The position numbers were made by a program, and so were the translations under genes. Positions 1 through 13,034 of a stretch of 64,000 nt of DNA are shown in pieces. The notes under the pieces are model-generated. The model did no database searches. It saw only the letters and a list, made by a program, of their open reading frames with translations, and was not told where the DNA came from. Origin of the DNA: Rhizoclosmatium globosum (lineage: Eukaryota > Chytridiomycota > Chytridiomycetes > Chytridiales > Chytriomycetaceae); assembly GCA_002104985.1 (NCBI GenBank), contig MCGO01000063.1, positions 124,001 through 188,000 on the forward strand, read 5' to 3'. Within the stretch, counting starts at the first letter, position 1. Every line of letters begins with the position of its first letter.

Positions 1-1422
1 GAGGTGGTGGTGGTGATAGTGGAAGTTAAAAGTGTAGGGATTGAAGATGCGGTGATGGGAAAGTGATTGAAGTTGTTGGCTGTTGCTCGGGTTCCTAACG
101 TGAAGAAGATGATGACTGTATTGCAGCATTCGTGAAGATATTTTGCACTCAAGGTCTCGTCAATGCGGTCATGAAGAAAATCGAAGGAAAAATGCTGTCG
201 AAGCGTGGTAAGCCAAATGAACGCAAATAATTAAGTACAAACCGTTAGCGTCGTTTTCCAGCGTGAAGAAATAAATTGATTCCGTGCGGTTGGTGGGTTC
301 ATTGCTGTGTGATGTAGTTTGTTCTGGTTTGGTTGTGGGGGATTTGATGAAGGGGGCAAACGGAGGAGAAAAAATATCCTCCTCCAACACATATTTTCGA
401 CTGAAAATATTCCAATCCACCTCATATTTTGAGAAATATGTCTGAGCCATAGTGAGGGGTCATACACGTTGGCAGCAATGCAATAGCGGAATATTTGATG
501 GTTTTCCCTTGTTGATGCAACTCTGGAGTCTGCAAACCGAGTTCGAGACGTTGAGACGTTTATGATGGCATTGGATAAACCGAGACACAATTTGGAGACT
601 ATTGTTCCTCCTTTTGGATTTGCATTTTCTTGCCAATCCCCAAGTCAATCTTCTGACGAACCTCCATCCCGCCAGACTCTCAACATCAGTCGCGAAACAA
701 AACTACACCACGAGACTAATTCCTGGTTTCGGCGGGAGCTGTAGCAATAGTGGCGGCAGTTATCTCAAGCTTAGCCAATTTACATCTACGACACTCCTCC
801 AACTCTTAGCATTTCTTAGTGTATCCGTCCCATTAGCTACAGTGTTCTCCGCCTTCACTCTATCCTCTTGACGCATTATTGACTTCAACAGGCGTTGGTG
901 CCTCAATGAACTCAGAATAGCGTCCAGACTCAATATCCTCCCCCTTAAAATCACTGTTAAAATCACATGCATATAATTGCCTTTCCCGTATTCCCGCACC
1001 CAGACAGATACAGCTTCCTTCGATTCTTGTGCATTTGTCCATGAAATCGTCACCCCTTCCTTTCTTCTCGTTCGTCGTGCTTGGTTCTTTGGTGACTCAA
1101 TATGAAACTCCGCGATGCAATCCAACATCGTTCAGATCCATCCCGCATCGCTCGTGCATCGCTCTATTTGTATTTGTATATGTACTATGTCCTGGGACGG
1201 GTAAACGGAGGTTAAAAAGGATCAGATTCATCAATGATCTGAGAAAGTCGTCGGTATGATTGCATTCGAGGTACGTGTCGTAGTATTCATTCAACTGAGA
1301 TAATAATATACTGAAACAGAGCTCAAACGGAAGACTGATGAAATGAATGATTCGATTGACACGTCAGACTAATAGGATGGTACACGGATATAGGAGACAA
1401 ATACAATGCACCAATATCTGAA
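1..1422 (-). repeat. Block B0, diverged lineage of repeat B
   Basis: This stretch is closely repeated in direct orientation at about 35160-36590 and is a diverged relative of the B blocks at 5.3, 10.2, 19.6, 44.1, 49.3, 56.3 and 60.9 kb. The relationship shows in the order of short shared landmarks, such as a CGCCAGAC segment and the run leading to the 92-residue ORF upstream. Many short ORFs on both strands overlap, and none is preserved well enough between the two copies to call a gene. It is best described as repeat DNA of unknown origin, possibly a decayed gene. Confidence 0.6.
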
Positions 1423-1701
1423 TCAGTTTTGGACCTTTGTATTCCATCGAAGAAAGGCTGGTGAAAATGATGTTGAACGAGGTGGTTCGCATTCAAATGA
1501 AGGGCTGGTACCTGGATGCCGCTGGACCAGAGCCTCGTATCGCACTGGATTCAAGAGAGAAGTTGAATAGTACGCGGAGTGAATGGTTGGGGTGGTCTGG
1601 TTGAGGTGCGCGTGAGTTGGTCGTGTTGGTCGAATTAGGTCCGATTCAGAGACTTCTTTCAGCCAAATTGAATCGAGAATACAACAAATGTAAGAATTCA
1701 A
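1423..1701 (-). CDS. Small hypothetical ORF at the head of block B0 (92 aa)
   Basis: This 92-residue reading frame is matched by an equally long ORF at 36590-36868 that differs by substitutions only. It aligns without gaps in the same frame to the N-terminal ORF of the other B blocks: its PTRPTHAHLNQ stretch corresponds to PTPPTQSHLNH there. Keeping the frame across a diverged lineage is weak support for translation. No known domain, signal peptide or membrane segment is evident, and splicing may extend it. It could equally be a chance ORF in repeat DNA. Confidence 0.3.
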   Translation of the reverse strand: MNSYICCILDSIWLKEVSESDLIRPTRPTHAHLNQTTPTIHSAYYSTSLLNPVRYEALVQRHPGTSPSFECEPPRSTSFSPAFLRWNTKVQN

Positions 1702-1731
1702 TCGTATGAAACACTGTTAGTTACGAGGTTT

Positions 1732-2456
1732 GTTGAAACGTGTTCAAAACTGTTAAAACTATTAATCGCGATTATCTACTTGGTCCTTAATTTAGGAAAT
1801 CGACTTCAACTTGGATTCAATCTCCTTTATCCTGTTTGTCGAACCACCGACTTTCAATCAGAAACGACATCATAAACAGTCACGAAATTATTCGAAGCTT
1901 AATATTCGCGCGATTGTGGTTTATCTATGAGCGACGAAATTCTAAGATTACTTTTCAATAGCCTCTATTCAATGTCTTTGGTGTACAATCCGCATGGTGT
2001 TGTTATCGAGGTTCTTCAGACTATGAACTTGATTGCGCAATGTTTGAAATGCAGCCTTGATTCATTTCAACTGTCAGCGACATAAGTTCTTGAAACCACC
2101 GTGTTTTTGGCGTATCGATGCTATCTTTTCAACACAGGCTTGTTACATTCGATGAGAAATATCCAGATTGATGTCATGCGATTCTATCCAACCTCTTGAT
2201 TAGAGCCACATTTCAATCCTTGATACCTCAAAGAACTGCTCCGTTATGTGGGATTGTTGAAGCTTAACAGAAAGAATTAGTGAAAAGAACGGATAGCGAG
2301 AGCTGGTGAGTTAGGGTTTGGAAAAGTTATCTTGTGTGAACACGTTGAACATTTTTTAACAGCACTACAAGATATTATCACGCGATGAAAATAATCACGC
2401 GATGAAAACAAAGTCATTATGCAAGGCGGCAATTCTAACCAATAAAACAACAGTGT
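1732..2456. other. Stretch absent from the second copy of this segment
   Basis: About 720 bases with no convincing coding frame. In the duplicate at 35.15-39.0 kb the sequence passes almost directly from the equivalent of 1730 to the equivalent of 2457, so this piece was lost there or gained here. By position it corresponds to block E of the other cassettes, but I see no clear similarity. Confidence 0.4.
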
Positions 2457-2834
2457 TTACGGAAATGAAGGATTTGTTGTGTTGTGAACTACAAAAACCC
2501 AATGAAGAAAGCTTCAGTGTAAATAGTACAGGCAATATTTCATTAACATAAACACATAACGATAACTAACAACAGTTACAACTCCCAGGCTCTACAATCA
2601 ACCTATCCGACAGTGTATAAACCTCATCTATCACGTTCCTCCCACCACTTTCATTTCGTTTCATCATTTAAATTGGAGCCAAAGGGGAGCTCGTTAATAT
2701 ACCCGCCCAGGGTTCTTCCAAACCAAACCGCACTCGTAATTGCACCTCGGATAAGTCAAATGGAAGCTCGTCGCCAACCAAATCTCAAAATCCAACCAGA
2801 GCTCATAACCCACTAAACACTAAAAATCCAACGG

Positions 2835-2955
2835 AGCTCATTAGTCAAAGGGATCTCATTTCCAACAGGATCTCATTCCCCACAGGATCTCATAAGCCAA
2901 CAGGATCTCATTGCCAACGGGATCTCATAAGCCAACAGGATCTCACACGTCAACT
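2835..2955 (-). repeat. 18-bp direct repeats downstream of A1
   Basis: About six imperfect copies of a 17-18 bp unit, AACAGGATCTCATAAGCC on the + strand, lie just beyond the stop codon of gene A1, in its likely 3' UTR. On the + strand the unit reads as the hexapeptide PTGSHK. Copy number and order differ in each of the five A blocks. Confidence 0.75.
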
Positions 2956-3042
2956 GCACACCCAGTCAACAAAACACCATCTTTGGGATCTCATGAGCCT
3001 CACCAACAGAATCTTCAAACTCGACATGGCCACATACTTCTT

Positions 3043-3924
3043 TCAAGGACGTCCGTTCATTTCAGCCAGTCTTGCCGATCGTCGAGGAACTTGGGCCTGT
3101 TGCAACGCGATTCTTGCACTTCGTCTTGGTGGTCCGTTCTCAACCTTGACTGACGCTGCCTTCTTCTTCTTTGGAACATTCACGGTGACTTGAACGACGA
3201 CTGGGACAACAACTTCGGCAACTTCTTCCAACGCGACTTCGACCTCGGCAACCTCAACTTCGACAGTGACTTCAATCTCCTCCTCAACTTCTGCAGTGAA
3301 CACGTGACGTAATCCACTTGGACCTTGCACCTGAAACTTTGCCTTGTGGTCTGCGTGGTCTTTTGAGTTCCTACGTAGCGGCAGAAGTGCATTCTCGAGA
3401 ATGACACGCGTGGCGACCAAGAATCTGGTAAATTTTCGTTGTCTGGGTGTGTTGGTCTTTGTGGGGCGTTTTGCCTTAGTTGGTTTTGGTCTGATCTGGA
3501 TGAGTTGGCGGGTAACTGGAGCTGGACAGTGTGATGGACCTGGACCTGGAGCAGGAACTGGACATGTTGCACGTGGAACTGGTGTTGTGCGTGGTGCTGG
3601 ACCGGGAGGTGGACCATACATTCGGCGGCCTGACATGGGAGCTCTGGCAACTGGGGCAACTTCGACATCTTCGGGAACAACAAGAGTGAGGCGTGGGACT
3701 GGAGCTCGTACGAAATCAAATGGACCATCTGTGTGTTTTGGAATAAAGTTTAGATATTTTGACAGAGAGGAAATGATAGGAAAGAATAGCAACGAGAATC
3801 ACTCACACTCAATTCGGGGTCGTTCAGGAAGGGGCTGGGCTTCGGCCGCTGCAGCAATCAAAGTGTCAAATGAATCGGAACCTGAACCAGAAATGTTAGT
3901 TTGGTTAGTTTGTTCCTCAGCCAT
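3043..3924 (-). CDS. A-family protein, copy A1 (two exons, 267 aa), RRSAR-motif protein
   Basis: Exon 1 is 3924-3807 and exon 2 is 3728-3043 (stop TGA). The 78-bp intron has a GTGAGT donor and an ACACAG acceptor, and the junction codon encodes Tyr. The start is set at MAEEQ because the frame further upstream is disrupted in copy A3. The order along the protein is a Ser/Asn/Gln-rich head, an Ala-rich helix, a Pro-rich segment (GPPPGPAPR onward), a basic segment (RQRKFTRFLVATRVILENALL), an acidic/Val-rich run, a KKKK cluster, and a tail with two RRSAR[I/L]A motifs. That motif resembles the nucleosome-binding core of HMGN proteins; chromatin binding is inference. The family is not otherwise recognised. 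All five copies in the window are open, and their length differences are multiples of three. Confidence 0.8.
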
Positions 3925-4440
3925 AGCAAGGAGAAGGAGGTCAAATCCAGCCAAAGAAGACGATGAAACAACAGGAATATCGGAAAGAGCGCTTTTGGGG
4001 ACAGGGACCCCGGGGGTAACAAATGTGTTTGAAGACACTATTAGGGGCAGTGAAACGATTAGTATTCGGTGTAATGAAGGGTGAATGCGGGATGGTAGTG
4101 ATAATAAAGGAGGTGAATGTGAGGTAGAGGGATCCAGTGGTGATGACAATGACAGGCCGTGATGAAGCCGTTTGTAGTTGAACTGATATGATGGTTTGAT
4201 GAACACCCGCAATCCCGATCACCAAGTGAGCCAGTGAGCGCGTAGGAAGGGTCCAATCCGATCATTCACAGCGTGGTAAAGGTTACGTATTCACAACGGT
4301 AAAGCGGGGTGAGAGGGAATGCACATACTATTTGTTAGAAAGAAAAAAAGGGGACTTTCGCACACGCGTTTGTCCGAAATGCAAAATCTGACAATTCTGA
4401 CACCCTGTCAATCAACAAGATTGCTTCAGATAGACTCTTT

Positions 4441-5290
4441 ATTAGAATAGAAGAATGAAGAAGATGTGCGGCTTATAGAGAACTCCGTTTATTCCCGGAA
4501 CTCGATATGTGGAATCAATACTGATTTCATCGCACGTTGGAATCATGTGTAAGGGGCGAGTCTTGCATGGAAAATGAGAAGAGAAAACCAGACTGCATTG
4601 CAGACGAGAACTATTAGTACTAGCTCTAGAAAATATGAAGATTTTGCTGTTGACGCAGTTCTTTCCTGTTCGAACAAGAAGAGGACGGTACCATGGTTTA
4701 GTGGGTGGGAATAGAATTCAAGGAACACTCATGTATGGTATAGATGCTTTTCTGCAGCCGTGAGAGTATGTTCAGAGGCAATGCGGTTTATTTGATGAAT
4801 GGGGATGGTTTAGACAGATGAGAGAGATGAGGCAAGCCACGGTTTCCAAAACAAATCTGAGTCGTCATCACTTCGTTGAAGGAAGCGTTCCTTAAAGCTT
4901 TCTGAAAAGAGACATTATGTGTTCTATTTAAAGATTAGCTGTTTGGACATAAAACGGATTTACATACTCCCTTCCGCCGCTCAATCATTTGTCAACTGTA
5001 GCCAAATTGCTCTGAGACTAAGTTGCTTTTTGATGCTGTTTGAGCATCAGTAATCTCAGTTAAATGATGGCTGTCATACCTGGACGTTCAACTTCAAATT
5101 TGTGTCCACAACCGTCCACAAGCCGATGCTGGACTCTAAACTCCATCCTTATCTGGGGGGCTAAGTTCGGACGGTTTCTCCTTTTGCCAATCTCATTATA
5201 CCGCCCCTTTCTTTTTCGGGACAGCAATATTAGCCTTTCGCGTCAGCTTGACCGACAAAGCGGCGTCATGGATTACAGTGCAATTTAGGA
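4441..5290. repeat. Spacer type 2 between A1 and B1
   Basis: About 850 bases linking A1 to B1. The same spacer flanks A5 in inverted orientation at about 45590-46500, whereas A2, A3 and A4 carry a different spacer. No gene is supported; the short ORFs are not preserved between copies. Confidence 0.6.
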
Positions 5291-6890
5291 TGACATGTTG
5301 ATACAGGCGTGAGTATTTATAGCGTCTTGAAGACAAGTTGCAGTGCTTCAATAAGTTGATGGGGTGTTGGTGGTTGAGTTGAAGAACAGAGTGGGAGGAA
5401 ATGCAAACTTGGCTCAATCATGGTGATGCTCGCTCCTATAGTAGATGTATTGAGGCAGAGGTGTTTGTTGCCTATACTAGATGTATTGAGACAGCGGTGT
5501 TGGCTGTTGTGCAGGTGCTGTGTTTATTGATTAATGAGATTTGGATGAAGAAAAAAGGGGAGAGGGGAGACAAAAAATTCTGGTACGAAGCGGCTCCCAC
5601 CTTAAACAACTCCAATTCACCTCAACTTTCGCGTACCTTGCTTACGTAGTACTGAGGGGTAGCAACCGTTGGAATCCGCCGAATTTGGTGGTTTTTGATG
5701 TGGTTGATATGTATGATGCATTCTGGAAGTCTTCAAATTGAGTCCAGAGTGTCCGTTACAACATCCAGTTAACTGAGACACAATATTGAGATCTCTATTG
5801 TGAGTTCTACGGATTTGCATTTTTGAATTTGATGCTCATCACCACTTCCACCCAACTCCCCTCATCCCGCCAGACCATCAACGTATTGTCTTGGAGATAG
5901 AACGACACCTTATTGGACACTTTGTGAGACATGGAAACAGTGGCAGTAGTGGCTGTCGCTATCCGTCCAATAACCTATCTCCTCCTCTCTCCGATCCTCT
6001 TCACCCCCATCGTTCCACATCCTTCTTCCATCCATCCATACCTCTCCCATACCTTGTTTCCGCTCTTCTTCGATGTATTTCTGACTCCGCTGGACGCCCA
6101 CTGAACTCAGAATAATGTCGTTCCCCAACTCCTTATTTACCTCAACCCATTCAAAATCAGTCGTTGGACCAGCCCCCATTCTCCATAACCCCGTACGACA
6201 ATATTTCGAATACGAACACATTTGCGTTCAAGTCAACGTATCTACCATTTTCGTACTCATCATACTTGGTCACCAAACGACTCAACACAACACCCGCCTT
6301 CCCATCCATTACATTAGTGTCGAAACTTGATCATTCAATCGAAGTCGAAGCGAGGCGATTATCACTGTGAACTTGTTCAATGCCGCGAATGAGACGATGA
6401 TGGATCCAACATGCAACAGTCACGCTCGATCGCTCCAATTCGCACAGTAAGAATTTACGGATACAATGAACTATTAGATAGATGATCAAGTGCGTAATAT
6501 GGCGTAGTTGGAGCAGTGGTGGGTGGTCGGATGGAACTGGCTCCTTCAATGACTGAACTCAAGAACGGCAATACGAAGGACGACATATCAATCTTCGAAT
6601 TCGCGTACAGTTCTACTCGAAATCGGTGTGTGAGTGGCTGAACCAATACGCACGAATCCGAGCAATGACACTGGAATAGAGGACTGGGGATTACTGGAGC
6701 CTCGCCACGTGTTGGATGCGAGATAGAACACTCATCGTACGTGAACTGAATAGATTGGAATAGATGGCTGAGGTGCTATTGAGTTGGTGGTGTTGGTCCA
6801 GTTCGAGTTGGTTGACCAGTCCGAAAGTTTTGAGACATCTTTCTTTACTATAAACTCGAATTAGGCACAACAAAGGTATGTTTTTATTAT
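5291..6890 (-). repeat. Block B1
   Basis: A copy of the B repeat. It holds the segment ending in the N-terminal B ORF near 6860-6600, which begins with the SKNFRTGQP-like region read on the minus strand. Here the first methionines are lost and the frame is interrupted, so it is treated as a degenerate copy. Its nearest relatives are B2 (10.2 kb) and B4 (19.6 kb). Confidence 0.65.
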
Positions 6891-7760
6891 TATGAAATCG
6901 TTTGTTAAATTGTTAATTAGTGACGGGAAGACTGAATACATTATATGAGCACTCTATTCTCCTCGTCTCTAACCGCATTGCACAAATACATAAAGTCACG
7001 AGTATAGTCCTCCAGTTCGCGCACGTGAAAAAGACTGCGAATTTCATTTGATCCGTTTGACTATTCCAGATTGAATTGCGGACTTTCCATCCATCAATGC
7101 GTTTCATACTCGGACAAGAATGCATCCATCCCCAGCACTAAATTCCACCTCGCAAGTTCGATTTCTCGCTTAATTTCTTCTGGATTCAATAGCGCTCGTT
7201 CGCTCGCATTCGATGCTCTGTGTAACTACCACTCAGGTATGATTTATACTTCGCGTGTCCAATTTAAATCAGTGGAACTGCTATATTTCACACCTGGAAG
7301 TAACATGTCGAAGCCGACGAATTCAATCTTACAGTTTTGCAAATGAATACTATTTCCTAGAACGGGGCGATACATCTGAGACACATATCCTGTTTATGAG
7401 CTTTGTCCTGGATTACGACAAAGTCGTGACGTCTGTTGCTTCTTTATATCCCATCGCAGTTGAAGCCGATGCAAAAAGGGAGCCCAACATTATTGCGGCA
7501 CATGAACGACTTCAGTTATTATTCGAGATTATATAAGAGTGCACGAAGTCATGGATCAAGAAGAAATGATAACAAGAAATCGCCAAACATGTTTCTTGCC
7601 GTAACGGTAGTTTTCTTTGGATGGAATTCTTTGAACGATTGGTCTACAAGACAAGCGATGAAGGCATGATCGACTGGGCGAATTTGTGGACTGGATTTGC
7701 TGAATCTAAGTGATGGCTCTACAAATGAAATGAAGCACAAAACTTTGGTGTGAAAGTAAG
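6891..7760 (+). repeat. Block E1 with fragmented ORF
   Basis: A copy of block E, also present at 11.9, 48.4-49.2 (inverted), 57.7 and 63.3 kb. A frame beginning near 7071 and a second from 7255 to 7536 together match the 149-aa ORF of copy E8 (57974-58423), so this copy is broken by at least one frameshift. No domain is recognised. Confidence 0.5.
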
Positions 7761-8094
7761 ACATATTATTTTGGCTGAAATCAACTCGTTAAACAACCAT
7801 AGCATTACAACAATCCCAATTCTAAGGTTCTCGGATCATAATACCAATACTACAAAACCCGTCCCAACAACAACAGCCAAACCACACCAGGCACGTTTCT
7901 CCCACCGCTTTCATTTTGTTTCATCATTTGAATTAGAGCCAAAGGGGAGCTCATTAATATACCCACAGAGGGTTCGTCCAAACCAAATCACACTCGTAAT
8001 TGCACCTCGAATAAGTCAAATGGATCTCGCTACCAACCAAACCTCATCGTTTAACCAGAGCTAATAACCCACTAAACACTAAAAATCCAACAGA

Positions 8095-8205
8095 GCTCAA
8101 TAGCCAAAGGGATCTCATTTCCAACAGGATCTCATTACCCACAGGATCTCACGAGCCAACAGTATCTTATTGCCAACGGGATCTCAAACGTCAACTGCAC
8201 ACCCA
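8095..8205 (-). repeat. 18-bp direct repeats downstream of A2
   Basis: Four to five imperfect GGATCTCA-type units after the A2 stop codon, fewer than at A1. They have the same position and sense as in the other A blocks. Confidence 0.7.
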
Positions 8206-8282
8206 GTCAACAAAATACCATCATGGGATCTCATAAGCCTCACCAACAGAATCTTCAAACTTGACATGGCCACATACTTCTT

Positions 8283-9162
8283 TCAAGGACGTCCGTTCAT
8301 TTCAGCCAGTCTTGCCGATCGTCGAGGAACTTGGGCCAGTTGTGACGCGATTCTTGCACTTCGTCTTGGTGGTCCGTTCTCAACCTTGACTGCAGCTACC
8401 TTCTTCTTCTTTGGAACAATCACAGCGACTTGAACAACGACTGGGGCAATAACTTCGGCAACCTCGTCTTCCAGCGCGACTTCGACCTCGGCAACCTCAA
8501 CTTCAACAGCGACTTCAATCTCCTCTTCAGCATCGGCAGTGAACACGTGACATAACCCACTTGGACCTTGCAACTGAAACTTTCTCTTGTGGTCTGCGTG
8601 GTCTTTTGAGTTTCTACGTAGTGGCAGAAGTGCATTCTCGAGAATAACACGCGTGGCAACCAAGAATCTGGAGAACTTTCGTTGTCTGGGTGTGTTTGTC
8701 TTTGTTTGGCGTTTTGCCTTGGTTGGTTTTGGTCTGATTTGGAAGAGTTGGCGGGTAACTGGAGCTGGACCTTGACCTGGGACAGGAACTGGACGCGATG
8801 CACGTGGAACTGGTGTTGGGCGTGGTGCTGGACCGGGAGGTGGACCATACATTCGGCGACCAGACATGGGAGCTCTGGCAACTGGGGCAACTTCGACATC
8901 TTCGGGAACAACAAGAGTGAGGCGTGGGACTGGAGCTCGTACGAAATCAAATGGACCATCTGTGTGTTTGGTCATTAAGTTTAGATATTTTGACAGAGAT
9001 GAAACGAAGGTGTGGGAGAATAAACAGCAACGAGAATCACTCACACTCAATTCGTGGTCGTTCAGGAAGGGGTTGGGCTTCGGCCGCTGCAGCAATCAAA
9101 GTGTCAAATGAATCGGAACCTGAACCAGAAATGTTAGTTTGGTTAGTTTGTTCCTCAGCCAT
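8283..9162 (-). CDS. A-family protein, copy A2 (two exons, 264 aa)
   Basis: Exon 1 is 9162-9045 (MAEEQ start) and exon 2 is 8959-8283, with an 85-bp GTGAGT..ACACAG intron. Relative to A1 the Pro-rich segment is four residues shorter and the acidic segment has an extra Asp (ALEDEVAEV), so both indels preserve the frame. Both C-terminal RRSAR motifs are intact. The gene lies between block E1 and a type 1 spacer, in the same orientation as A1 and A3, about 5 kb from each. Function is unknown; a chromatin or histone-binding role is a hypothesis based on the motif. Confidence 0.8.
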
Positions 9163-9699
9163 AGCAAGGAGAAGGAGGTCAAATCCAGCCAAAGAAGACG
9201 ATGAAACAACAGGAATATCGGAAAGAGCGCTTTTGGGGACAGGGACCCCGGGGGTAACAAATGTGTTTGAGGACACTATTAGGGGCAGTGAAACGATTAG
9301 TATTCGGTTTAATAAAGGGTGAATGCGGGATGGTAGTGATAATAAAGGAGGTGAATGTGAGGTAGAGGGATCCAGTGGTGATGACAATGACAGGCCGTGA
9401 TGAAGCCGTTTGTAGTTGAACTGATATGATGGTTTGATGAACACCGGCAATCCCGATCACCAAGCGAGCCAGTGAGCGCGTAGGAAGGGTCCAATCCGAT
9501 CATTCACAGCGTGGTAAAGGTTACGTATTCACAACGGTAAAGCGGGGTGAGAGGGAATGCACGTACTATTTGTTAGAAAGAAAAAAAGGGGACTTTCGGA
9601 AACGCGTTTGTCCGAAATGCAAAATCTGACAATTCTGACATCCTGTCAATCAACAAGATTGTTTCAGATAGACCTTTATTAGAATAGAAGAATAAAGTA

Positions 9700-10200
9700 T
9701 ACGGAACATCCTCTTCTCAAAGACAATCGTCACAAAAACACTTGGGCACTTTCAAACTTGAAAACAGGTAACGCATTTCTTGGCTGAAGAAAGGTCATAA
9801 ATGATATTGTGGGATATTTCGTGAATGCAAAACCAGCGTGATAGAATAACTACAACATGTCTGCAATGGTGAAAATTAGATTTGGTGGGGTGAATTTGAA
9901 CCAATCTTCACATTTGCAAACGTTCCTCCAGCCGCCTGTTCCCATCCACATCCAACCATGAGACAATTGAATTTGAGCATGAACTCAGCGTCATCTTTTT
10001 AAGTTTGTTAAATAATAATGCTTACCAGCTGAAGTGTTGACAGTCTTACATAGGGGCTTGGCTTCAGCTTCTTCGATTCGAGACAACCAAAGTCTCATTC
10101 TTCATCCCTATCATCCTTTCTCATCATTTAGTCACAGTCTTTTCTCGACGCCGTAACAGTCTATGAAAGACATAGTCCATCCTCCCAAATCCGATTTTTG
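9700..10200. repeat. Spacer type 1 after A2
   Basis: About 500 bases shared with 14640-15080 and 39000-39420. No coding frame is preserved among the three copies. Confidence 0.6.
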
Positions 10201-11830
10201 TTCTTATTCCATTTTTGATTCCACCTTTTGTCGAGGCGAAGATGGATGTGATTGCTGTCTTGCAATACATATCTTGATACAGGTGTGATGATATGTTGCG
10301 TCAACTCCGTTGGTTCTGTCATTAAGTTGATGTTTGAGCAGAGAAGTAGAAGGGAAAAGCAAACTTATCTTAATATCTCCATCACGATGAAAGAGAAACT
10401 GCTCGCTCATATATTCAATGTGTTGATGCAGTGGTGTCGGTTGTTGTCCTGTTTGTTGATTAATGAGATTTGGATGAAGAAAAAAGCGAAGAGGGGAGAC
10501 AAAAAATTCTGGTACAAAGCGGCTCCCAGCTAAAACAACTCCAATCCACCTCAACTTTCGTGTACTTTGCCTAAGACGTTCTCAAGGGTAGGAACAGTTG
10601 GAATCCGTCGAATTGGGTGGTTATTGATGTGTTTGATGTGTAGATGCAATGTGGAAGTCTTCAAATTGAGTCCAGAGTGTCCGTTACAACATCCAGTTAA
10701 CTGAGACGCAATTTGGAGATCCCTATTGTGAGTTCTGCGGATTTGCATTTTTGAATTTGATGCTCATCACCACTTCCGCCCAACTCCCCTCATCCCGCCA
10801 GACCATCTATGTATTGTCTTTGAGATACAACGACACCTTATTGGACACTTTGTAAGACCTGGAAACAGTGGCAGTAGTGGCAGTTCCTGTCCGTCCCATA
10901 ATTGTTCCCTCCACTCTCCAAATCCTCTTCACCCCCTTGGTTCCACATCCTTCTTCCATCCATCCATACCTCTCCCATACCTTGTTTCCGCTCCTCTTTG
11001 ACGTATTTCTGACTCCTCTGGACGTCCACTGAACTCAGAACAATGTCGTTCCCCCTCCTTCTCTACCTGAACCCATTCAAAATCAGTCGTTGGACCAGCT
11101 CCCATTCTCCATATCCCCGTACGACCATAATTTCGAATACGACCACCTTTGCGTTCAAGTCAACGTATTTTCCAATCTAGAACTCATCATACTTGGTCAC
11201 CGAAAGACTCAACATAACACCCGCCTTCCCATCCATTACATCGGTGTCGAAACTTAATCATCCAATCGAAGTTGAAGGAATGCGATTATCACTGTGAACT
11301 TGTTCAATGCCGCGAATGAGACGATGATGGATCCAACATGCAACAGTCACACTCGATCGCTCCAATTCGCACAGTAAGAATATACGGATACAATGACCTA
11401 ATGGATAGTTGATCAAGTGCATAATATGGCGTAGTTGGAGCAGTGGTGGGTGGTGCGGATGGAACTGGCTCCTTCAATGACTGAACTCAAGAACGGCAAT
11501 ACGAGGGACGACATATCAATCTTCGAATTTGTGTACAGTTCCGTTGAAATCGGTGTGTGAGTGGCTGAACCAATACGCACGAATCCGAGCAATGACACTG
11601 GAATAGAGGACTGGGGATTACTGGAGCCTCGCCACGTGTTGGATGCAAGACAGAACACTCATCGTACGTGAACTGAATAGATTGCAACTGATGGTTGAGG
11701 TGCGATTGAGTTGGTGGTGTTGGTCCAGTTCGACTTGGTTGACCAGTCCGAAAGTTTTGAGACATCTTTCTTTGAACCAACATTGACTCAGGAACAACAA
11801 AGGTATGTTTTTATAATTATGAAAATCGTT
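10201..11830 (-). repeat. Block B2
   Basis: B repeat copy. On the minus strand a 98-aa ORF (11783-11487) starts MLVQRKMSQNFRTGQP. After the LVQPLTHRF region it differs from the 123-aa version in B7 and B8 because one base is missing near 11540, which shifts the frame and brings an early stop. The rest of the block holds no conserved ORF. Confidence 0.65.
11487..11783 (-). pseudogene. B-family small ORF, frameshifted copy (98 aa)
   Basis: The N-terminal 80 residues match the 123-aa ORFs at 49344-49715 and 56337-56708. A single-base deletion after THRF changes the last part. The protein is rich in Gln, Thr, Pro and Ser and has no recognised domain. Whether any B ORF is translated is unproven. 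Confidence 0.35.
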
Positions 11831-12720
11831 GGTTAAGAGTTCAATTAGTGACGGGAAGACTGAATACATTACATGAGCACTCTATTCTCCTCGTCTCCAG
11901 CCACACTGCACGAATACATGAAGTCACGAGTATAGCCGTTCAGTTTGTGCACGTGAAAAAGACTGCGAATTTTATTCGATCCGATTGACTATTCTGGAAT
12001 GAATCGCGGACTTTCCATCCATCAATGCCTTTCATACTCGGACAAGAATGCATCCATCCTCAGCATTATATTCCACCTCGCAAGTTCGATTTCTCGCTTA
12101 ATTTCTTCTGGATTCAATACCTCTTGTTCGCTCGCATTTGATGCTCCGTGTAACTACCGCTCAGGCATAATTTATATTTCGCGTGTCTGATTTGAATCAG
12201 TGGCACTGCTATATTTCATACTTGGAGGTAACATTTTGAAATCGACGAATTCAATCTCACATTCTGCAAATGAAGACATTTCCTAGAACGAGGCGATACA
12301 TCTCAGACACTGCTCTACATGTCTTGTTTTTGAGCTTTGTCGTGGATTGCGACGAAGTCGTGACGTCCGTTGCTTCTTTCTTTCTGTTCGGAATATATTC
12401 CATCGCAGTTTAAGCCGATGCAAAAAGGGAGCCCAACATTATTGCGGCACATGAACGACTTCAGTTATGATTTGAGATTATAAGAGAGTGCAAGAAGTCA
12501 TGGATCAAGAAGAAATGATGACAAGAAATCGCCAAACATGTTTCTCGCGGTAACGGTAGTTTTCACTGTATGGAATTCTTTGAACGGTTGGTTTACCAGA
12601 CATGCGATGAAGGCATGATCGACTGTGCGAATTTGTGGACTGGATTTGCTGAATCAAATTAATGGCTCTACAAATGAAATGAAGCACGAAACTTTGGTGT
12701 GAAAGTAAGACATATTATTT
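11831..12720 (+). repeat. Block E2
   Basis: E repeat copy in the same orientation as E1. Its open frame starts at 11999 but stops at 12190, and the later part is out of frame relative to E8, so it is degenerate. Confidence 0.5.
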
Positions 12721-13034
12721 TGGACGAAAGTAACACGTAAAACAACCATAGCATTACAACAATCCCACTTCTAAGGTTCTCGGATCATGATACCAATACT
12801 ACAAAACCCGTTCCAAGCACGACAGCCATACCACACCAGTCACGTTTCTCCCACCGCTTTCATTTTGTTTCATCATTTGAATTAGAGCCAAAGGGGAGCT
12901 CATTAATATACCTGCGAAGGGTTCTTCCAAACCAAATCACTCGTAATGGCACCTTGAATAAGTCAAACGGAAGCTCGTCGCCAACCAAATCTCATTGTCC
13001 AAACAGAGCTCATAACCCACTAAAACTAAACATC

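Noticed and set aside
2993..3193. Plus-strand ORFs starting in the 18-bp repeats (for example 12954-13382, 37371-37670)
   Set aside because: They overlap the A 3' end antisense and vary with repeat number. No independent support for translation.
3344..4084. 246-aa plus-strand ORF opposite A1 (and equivalents opposite A2-A5)
   Set aside because: It is the antisense shadow of gene A: it spans the A intron and its length varies with non-coding changes, whereas the minus-strand gene has splice sites and a consistent domain order.
5401..5741. 82- and 66-aa ORFs across block B1
   Set aside because: Other B copies have indels that break these frames, so they are repeat-borne chance ORFs.
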